A stretch of DNA of 64,000 nucleotides, taken from JBARDN01 sp963755705. Its GTDB lineage: Bacteria > Desulfobacterota > Binatia > Binatales > Binataceae. The first letter of the stretch is position 1. Each line of letters begins with the position of its first letter. Shown piece by piece: positions 59,507 to 64,000 of the stretch. Below the pieces are notes generated by a model. It was not told where the DNA came from, ran no database searches, and saw only the letters and a list, made by a program, of their open reading frames with translations. Position numbers and translations under genes: made by a program. The stretch covers positions 248,001-312,000 of the forward strand of contig CAVWKW010000004.1 of the NCBI GenBank assembly GCA_963755705.1, written 5' to 3'.

Positions 59507-60808
59507 ATGATCGATTTGATGAAACATCGATCCAGATCGCGCGCAGTACGCGTTGCCGCGCTAGTCGCGTGCATCCTGGCCTTTCGCACGAGGGTCGTTC
59601 AGGCGGCGCCGGAAACTGCGGCCGCAGACGTATTCGCGCATCACGGATGGTTCCTTGGCTTCGTTTTCGTCTTCCTGGGCGGAATCGCGCTGAATCTGAC
59701 GCCATGCGTTTATCCGCTGATCGGCGTGACCGTCGCGTACTTCGGCAACCAGGGCGGCGGGCATCGCCGCGTGCTCGCGCTCGCGATCCTGTTCGTGCTG
59801 GGAATCGCCGTGATGTTCTCGGCGGTCGGGGTCGCGGTGGCGATGTCGGGGGGGCTGTTCGGCGCGGCGCTGCAGAATCCTTACGTGTTGTCGCTGCTCG
59901 CCGCGATGCTGATCGTGCTCGCGCTGTCGAGCTTCGGGATGTTCTCGCTGCAACCTCCGCAGTGGATGCTCCAGCGCGCGGGCATAGCGCGGCCAGGATA
60001 CGCGGGCGCGGCACTAATGGGCCTCGGGATGGGCGTGGTTGCCGCGCCGTGCATCGGGCCGTTCGTTCTGGGGCTGCTCCTGATGGTCGAGCGCAGCGCG
60101 AGTCCGGTGTTCGGTTTCGCGTTATTCTTCACGCTCGCAATCGGACTGGGCTTCCCGTACATCTTCCTGGCGCTGGCTGCCGGCAGTATCCGTAAGCTGC
60201 CGCGCTCGGGCGAGTGGCTGGCGTGGGTCGAGCAGCTATTTGGCTTCGTTTTGATCGGGCTTGCGCTGTACTTCCTTGATCCGGTCGTGCCGCACCATTT
60301 TATCTCGCGGATCCTGCCCTACTACGCGGCGGCGGCGGGAATCTGGCTCGGATTCATAACCGGTGCGGGACGCAGGCTGCGCGCGTTCCTGGTAATCCGC
60401 ACGGCAGTCGGCGTAGTCGCGGTGGCGGCGATGATCTATCTGCTGATACCGCGGCCGGCGCTGAAGGAGATCGCGTTCGCTCCGTTTGATGCAAGCGCGC
60501 TACAGAGCGCGGCAACCGCGCGCCGTCCGGTGTTGATCGATTTCTCGGCCGATTGGTGTATCCCGTGCCGCGAGATGGAACATTCCACCTTCGTCAATCC
60601 CGCAGTGGTCAAAGAGGCGCAGCGATTCGTGCTGATGCGCGCCGACCTGACCAAGAACGACCACGCGAACGATCAGCTGCGCGGAAAGTTCGGCGTCGAG
60701 GGCGTGCCGACCACCCTCATTATAGATTCGACCGGAGAAATAAAGGTGCGAAAGTCCGGATATATAGGCCCGGACGAAATGCTCGATGATCTGAAGCATA
60801 TCGATTGA
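59507..60808 (+). CDS. DsbD-type thiol:disulfide reductase (membrane and thioredoxin domains only)
   Basis: 433 residues. It passes electrons from cytoplasmic thioredoxin across the membrane. After an N-terminal signal or anchor, eight helices carry the two redox Cys: NLTPCVYPL and AAPCIGPF. The C-terminal thioredoxin domain has DFSADWCIPCREM and VPTTLIID. The N-terminal DsbD alpha domain is absent, so the product resembles a CcdA-thioredoxin fusion. It is 10 bases from the next gene, a CADD-like protein. Confidence 0.9.
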   Translation: MIDLMKHRSRSRAVRVAALVACILAFRTRVVQAAPETAAADVFAHHGWFLGFVFVFLGGIALNLTPCVYPLIGVTVAYFGNQGGGHRRVLALAILFVLGIAVMFSAVGVAVAMSGGLFGAALQNPYVLSLLAAMLIVLALSSFGMFSLQPPQWMLQRAGIARPGYAGAALMGLGMGVVAAPCIGPFVLGLLLMVERSASPVFGFALFFTLAIGLGFPYIFLALAAGSIRKLPRSGEWLAWVEQLFGFVLIGLALYFLDPVVPHHFISRILPYYAAAAGIWLGFITGAGRRLRAFLVIRTAVGVVAVAAMIYLLIPRPALKEIAFAPFDASALQSAATARRPVLIDFSADWCIPCREMEHSTFVNPAVVKEAQRFVLMRADLTKNDHANDQLRGKFGVEGVPTTLIIDSTGEIKVRKSGYIGPDEMLDDLKHID

Positions 60809-60818
60809 GAGGTTAGCC

Positions 60819-61505
60819 GTGGCCAGTGAAACCTTCGTGCGCGAATTGTTCGAGGTGGTGAAAGAGCGGCGCTCGTTCGGACGGCATCCGCTATGGCTGA
60901 AAATCGCCGACGGCAAAGTTTCGGCAGTCGGGATGCGCGTGTTCGCGGCGCAGTTCTTCCTGCAAGTGCGCGAGTTCCCGCGCGCGGTCAGCGCGTTGCA
61001 CTCGCGATGCCACGATCCCGGCGAGCGGGTAAAGCTCGCCGAGAGCCTGTACGAAGAAGAGACTGGTCTTATCTCCGGCAGCGCACCGCATCCTGAGCTG
61101 TTCATCCGGCTCGGGATCGCGCTCGGAATGTCGCGTGCGGAATTGGTCAACGCGCGCCCGCTCGCTTCGACCGCGGCACTGATTGACTGGTTCGAGCTAT
61201 CGACCAAAGACCGCTCCTTCCCCGAAGGAATCGCCGCGATAAACGTTGCCGCCGAAGGACAGGTGGTCGGCAACTTCGGGCCGTTCGCACGCGCTCTGGA
61301 AAAGCACTATGCGCTCTCGCGCGAGCAGGTCGCGTTCTTCGACGTGCACGAAATCGCCGACCGCGATCATAGCGATGTAGGCGACAATATCCTCGCTACG
61401 ATGACCCTCGGCGACGCAGAACGCGCCCGCATTCGCGGGGCAGCCGAACGTTCGCTCGATCTGTGGTGGCAATTCTTCGACGGAATCGAGCGCGCGGCGG
61501 CCTGA
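60819..61505 (+). CDS. CADD/TenA-like haem-oxygenase-fold diiron oxidase
   Basis: 228 residues from a GTG start. A helical PqqC/TenA-fold protein. Metal ligands as in the CADD-type diiron oxidases are present: Glu in YEEETG (79-81), H91 in SAPHPELF, E146 in VAAEGQ, then HEIADRDH with H177, D181 and H184. Chlamydia CADD makes p-aminobenzoate for folate by self-sacrificing tyrosine; others modify amino acids or fatty acids. Its substrate is open. It follows the DsbD-like gene by 10 bases in the same direction. Confidence 0.8.
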   Translation: MASETFVRELFEVVKERRSFGRHPLWLKIADGKVSAVGMRVFAAQFFLQVREFPRAVSALHSRCHDPGERVKLAESLYEEETGLISGSAPHPELFIRLGIALGMSRAELVNARPLASTAALIDWFELSTKDRSFPEGIAAINVAAEGQVVGNFGPFARALEKHYALSREQVAFFDVHEIADRDHSDVGDNILATMTLGDAERARIRGAAERSLDLWWQFFDGIERAAA

Positions 61506-61686
61506 GCGCCGCAATAAACGAACCAGAAACAAGATTCTATTTTGACTCCAAACCCAAACGAACCCAAGCTCAGAAAATCACTCTTCCCTGTGGATAGTTT
61601 TCCGGCATAATTACTCGACAAATCCCCTTTCCAGCCAAACGAGACAAACATCGTTTCACTTCCCTGCTTAAACTCCCGCTCCGTCC

Positions 61687-61715
61687 TTTACTTTTTATCC
61701 TGCCCCGTCTATAAT
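61687..61715 (+). promoter_or_regulatory. gyrB promoter
   Basis: TTTACT (61687-61692) and a perfect TATAAT (61710-61715) are separated by 17 bases. It is the best sigma-70-type match in the window. The preceding stretch (61506-61686) is AT-rich for this genome and holds a single DnaA-box-like TGTGGATAG at 61589. Nothing else is seen in this gap. Transcription would begin near 61722. Confidence 0.75.
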
Positions 61716-61765
61716 TGTTGCTGGTTGAGGGGAGGTCGGGACGGTACCTATCCGCTCTTTTTTTT

Positions 61766-64000
61766 ATGGCAAACAAGCAGGGTTCTGACGACTACGGCGC
61801 CGATTCGATCAAGGTTCTGGAGGGCTTGCAAGCGGTTCGCAAGCGCCCCGGAATGTACATCGGCGACACCGCTGAGCGCGGGTTGCATCATCTGGTTAAC
61901 GAGATCGTCGACAACTCGGTCGACGAAGCGCTGGCCGGCCATTGCACGGAAATCGACGTCGTAATTCTTGGTGACGATCGCGTCTCGGTCGAGGATAACG
62001 GCCGCGGCATCCCGACCGACATGCATCCGACCGAAAAACGCTCGGCGCTAGAGGTGGTGCATACCGTCCTCCACGCAGGCGGCAAGTTCGAGCGCAGCGC
62101 ATACAAAGTGTCCGGCGGACTGCACGGCGTGGGAGCGTCGGTGGTCAATGCGCTTAGCGCCGAGTTCGAGGTCGAGGTTCATCGCGAGGGCAAGATTTTC
62201 TTTCAGCGCTACGAGCAGGGCGTACCGAAATCAAAGGTCGAGCAACGCGGCGTCAGCAAGACCACCGGCACCAAGACGACGTTCTCTCCCGACACCGAGA
62301 TCTTCAAGGAGGTCAAGTTCAAGTACGAGATTATCGCGCGCTATTTGCGCGAGCTCGCGTACCTGAATGCGGGACTCAAAATCCGCCTTAAAGATGACCG
62401 CACTGGCAAGCAGGAAGAATTTCACTTTGAAGGCGGAATCGCGGAATACGTCGAATCGCTGGCTGAGAACAACGAATGCTTTCACGACGTGATTTTTTTC
62501 AAGGGAGTGAAAGAAGGCGTGGATATCGAGGTCGCGCTGCAATGGACCGACGCGGTCCACGAAGTAATCTTCAGCTACGCGAACAATATCCACACCGGTG
62601 AAGGCGGAACCCATCTTTCGGGACTCAAATCCGCGCTCACCCGCACGATCAATTTTTACGCAGCCAAGAACAATCTCTTCAAGAACAAGGATACGCGTCT
62701 CGAAGGCGACGACACGCGCGAGGGGTTGGTTGCGATTATCAGCGTCAAGCTCGGCGAGCCACAATTCGAGGGTCAAACCAAGACCAAGCTCGGCAACTCC
62801 GAAGTCGAAGGTTACGTCTCGGCATTGGTAAATGAAAAGCTCGGCGCGTTTTTTGAGGAGACTCCGTCCGACGCCAAGAAAATCGTCGGCCGCGCGCTCG
62901 AGGCGCTGCAGGCGCGCGAAGCCGCGCGCAAAGCCAAGGAGCTTGTCCGCCGCAAGGGCGCGCTCGACTCGGGCTCGCTGCCCGGCAAGCTGGCGGATTG
63001 CGCTGAACGCGACCCAGCGCTGTGCGAGTTGTACCTGGTCGAGGGGCAGTCGGCAGGCGGCACCGCAAAGGAAGGCCGCGACCGCAAGACCCAGGCGATT
63101 TTGCCGCTGCGCGGAAAGATCCTGAACGTCGAACGCGCGCGAATCGACAAGATGCTATCGTCAACCGAGCTTCGCGTGCTGATCACGGCGCTCGGAATGG
63201 GCGTGGGCAAAGACAAGGACCTAGCCAAGCTCCGATATCATCGAATCGTGATCATGACCGACGCCGACGTTGACGGCTCGCATATCCGCACGCTGCTGCT
63301 GACCTTCTTCTTCCGCCAGTTCATCGAAATAATCGAAAACGGTTATCTCTACGTAGCGCAGCCGCCGCTGTTCCGCGCCAAAAAGGGCAAATCCGAGCGC
63401 TATCTGAAAGACGAAAACTCGCTCGAGGATTACCTGACCGATCTCGGCGCCGAGGCGGTGACACTCGAAGCGGGCAAGGGCAAGGACGCGCGCGAGTTCA
63501 AGGGCGCCGCGCTCAAAGCAGTCGTGCGCAAGGCGCTCTATTACGATCGGATGTTCGAGGCGCTCGAGCGCCGTTCCAAGGAGCGGCCGATTATCGCCGC
63601 GTTCGCAAAACTTTCCGCCGACAAGACGATTACCGACGCGAGCTTCGAGTCCGAGAAGGCAGCCAAGGCGATGGCCGAAGCGATCCGCAAGGACACCGGC
63701 GACGACAACCTGACTCATCAGATCGTGCAGGACGGCGAATCGCGCTGGCGCGTGGTTTTCTCACATAGCCACAACGGCTCGCGACCGCCGACGGTCGTTG
63801 ACGCGACGCTTCTGCACACCGGCGAGATTCGCGAAATCCGCCGCCTCGCGCCCGATATTGAGGCGATCAAGGCTCCGCTAAAGCTCAAGAATGGCGAGAA
63901 CGAGCAGACCGTCGCGACGCTCAAGGCCGTCGCCGAAGCGGTTCTCGCCGCGGGGCAGAAAGGCGTCGAGGTGAATCGCTATAAGGGTTTGGGCGAGATG
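61766..64000 (+). CDS. gyrB: DNA gyrase subunit B, N-terminal 745 residues (3' cut by window)
   Basis: The ATPase subunit of gyrase; the frame stays open to the last base. Visible are the GHKL ATP site (NEIVDNSVDEALAG, VEDNGRGIPTDMH, KVSGGLHGVGASVVNAL), the transducer QTKTKLGN, the TOPRIM region and MTDADVDGSHI, and the insert between them and the end (RYLKDENSLEDYL to EVNRYKGLGEM) that is typical of Gram-negative GyrB. The TOPRIM Glu motif reads VEGQSAGG, with Gln428 at E. coli D426. The start follows T8; the only Shine-Dalgarno-like sequence (GGGGAGG) is over 25 bases upstream. recF and dnaN are not adjacent. Confidence 0.97.
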   Translation, partial: MANKQGSDDYGADSIKVLEGLQAVRKRPGMYIGDTAERGLHHLVNEIVDNSVDEALAGHCTEIDVVILGDDRVSVEDNGRGIPTDMHPTEKRSALEVVHTVLHAGGKFERSAYKVSGGLHGVGASVVNALSAEFEVEVHREGKIFFQRYEQGVPKSKVEQRGVSKTTGTKTTFSPDTEIFKEVKFKYEIIARYLRELAYLNAGLKIRLKDDRTGKQEEFHFEGGIAEYVESLAENNECFHDVIFFKGVKEGVDIEVALQWTDAVHEVIFSYANNIHTGEGGTHLSGLKSALTRTINFYAAKNNLFKNKDTRLEGDDTREGLVAIISVKLGEPQFEGQTKTKLGNSEVEGYVSALVNEKLGAFFEETPSDAKKIVGRALEALQAREAARKAKELVRRKGALDSGSLPGKLADCAERDPALCELYLVEGQSAGGTAKEGRDRKTQAILPLRGKILNVERARIDKMLSSTELRVLITALGMGVGKDKDLAKLRYHRIVIMTDADVDGSHIRTLLLTFFFRQFIEIIENGYLYVAQPPLFRAKKGKSERYLKDENSLEDYLTDLGAEAVTLEAGKGKDAREFKGAALKAVVRKALYYDRMFEALERRSKERPIIAAFAKLSADKTITDASFESEKAAKAMAEAIRKDTGDDNLTHQIVQDGESRWRVVFSHSHNGSRPPTVVDATLLHTGEIREIRRLAPDIEAIKAPLKLKNGENEQTVATLKAVAEAVLAAGQKGVEVNRYKGLGEM

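Noticed and set aside
61589..61597. DnaA-box-like TGTGGATAG in the AT-rich gyrB leader, possible replication origin
   Set aside because: Only one imperfect box and no dnaA/dnaN neighbours; not enough for an origin.

Overview
The window is a GC-rich chromosomal segment from a diderm bacterium. Outer-membrane features include a Tol-Pal lipoprotein at the left edge, several lipobox proteins and a Lol-type permease. Two F420/LLM-type oxidoreductases, a pair of CaiB/BaiF CoA-transferases, a phytanoyl-CoA-dioxygenase-like protein, a cytochrome P450 and an SCP2 protein resemble the gene repertoire of uncultured soil lineages such as Binatota (Desulfobacterota_B). That placement is inference from gene content; no taxonomic search was possible. 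Nearly all of the window is ordinary vertical core genome, densely packed with 4-base start/stop overlaps. Small accessory patches carry two toxin-antitoxin pairs and a dispersed intergenic repeat.

Layout. 0-12 kb: pal end, cpoB, ribF, an LLM oxidoreductase, an exported methyltransferase-like protein, then a tight haem operon (hemD-hemE fusion, hemH, hemY) running into dinB and a membrane-anchored hydrolase. 12-18.4 kb: a hydrolase with a small zinc-ribbon protein, an unknown membrane protein, leuC-leuD, a tiny lipoprotein, an AbrB/MazF-type toxin-antitoxin pair, rluD. 18.4-31.1 kb: rho, then the classic rpsB-tsf-pyrH-frr-uppS-cdsA-rseP run (dxr absent from its usual place), tsaB, a YdcH-like protein, ilvN-ilvC and psd-pssA. 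31.1-32.9 kb: a lower-GC accessory patch with higBA and a leuA leader. 32.9-38.1 kb: leuA, leuB, an Asd-like pseudo-enzyme, truA and an HU-like protein. 38-46 kb: rarA, type II pantothenate kinase, PhyH-like protein, CoA-transferase pair and a LolC/E permease. 46-64 kb: SCP2, a zinc-ribbon/BON protein, LLM oxidoreductase, dodecin, selA, P450, MFS exporter, an alpha-galactosidase/galactokinase/nucleotidyltransferase module, a RibBA homologue, DsbD, a CADD-like haem-oxygenase-fold protein and the start of gyrB (cut by the window end).

Branched-chain amino-acid synthesis (leuCD, ilvNC, leuA-leuB) is split over three loci. leuA is preceded by a leucine-rich leader peptide and an intrinsic terminator with an alternative pairing, the layout of a leucine attenuator. 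Haem, riboflavin/FAD and phospholipid synthesis are the other main pathways.

Most interesting items: (1) a roughly 280-320 bp intergenic element with about 36-bp inverted termini and four hairpins, present three times in full and once as a half, with one full copy inverted; (2) the leuA attenuator; (3) several proteins that have lost conserved catalytic residues: a RibBA homologue with both active sites altered, an Asd-like protein without catalytic Cys/His, and one member of the CoA-transferase pair without its Asp; (4) a HemD-HemE fusion; (5) promoter and operator architecture at both toxin-antitoxin loci. No CRISPR array, prophage, rRNA or credible tRNA gene was seen.
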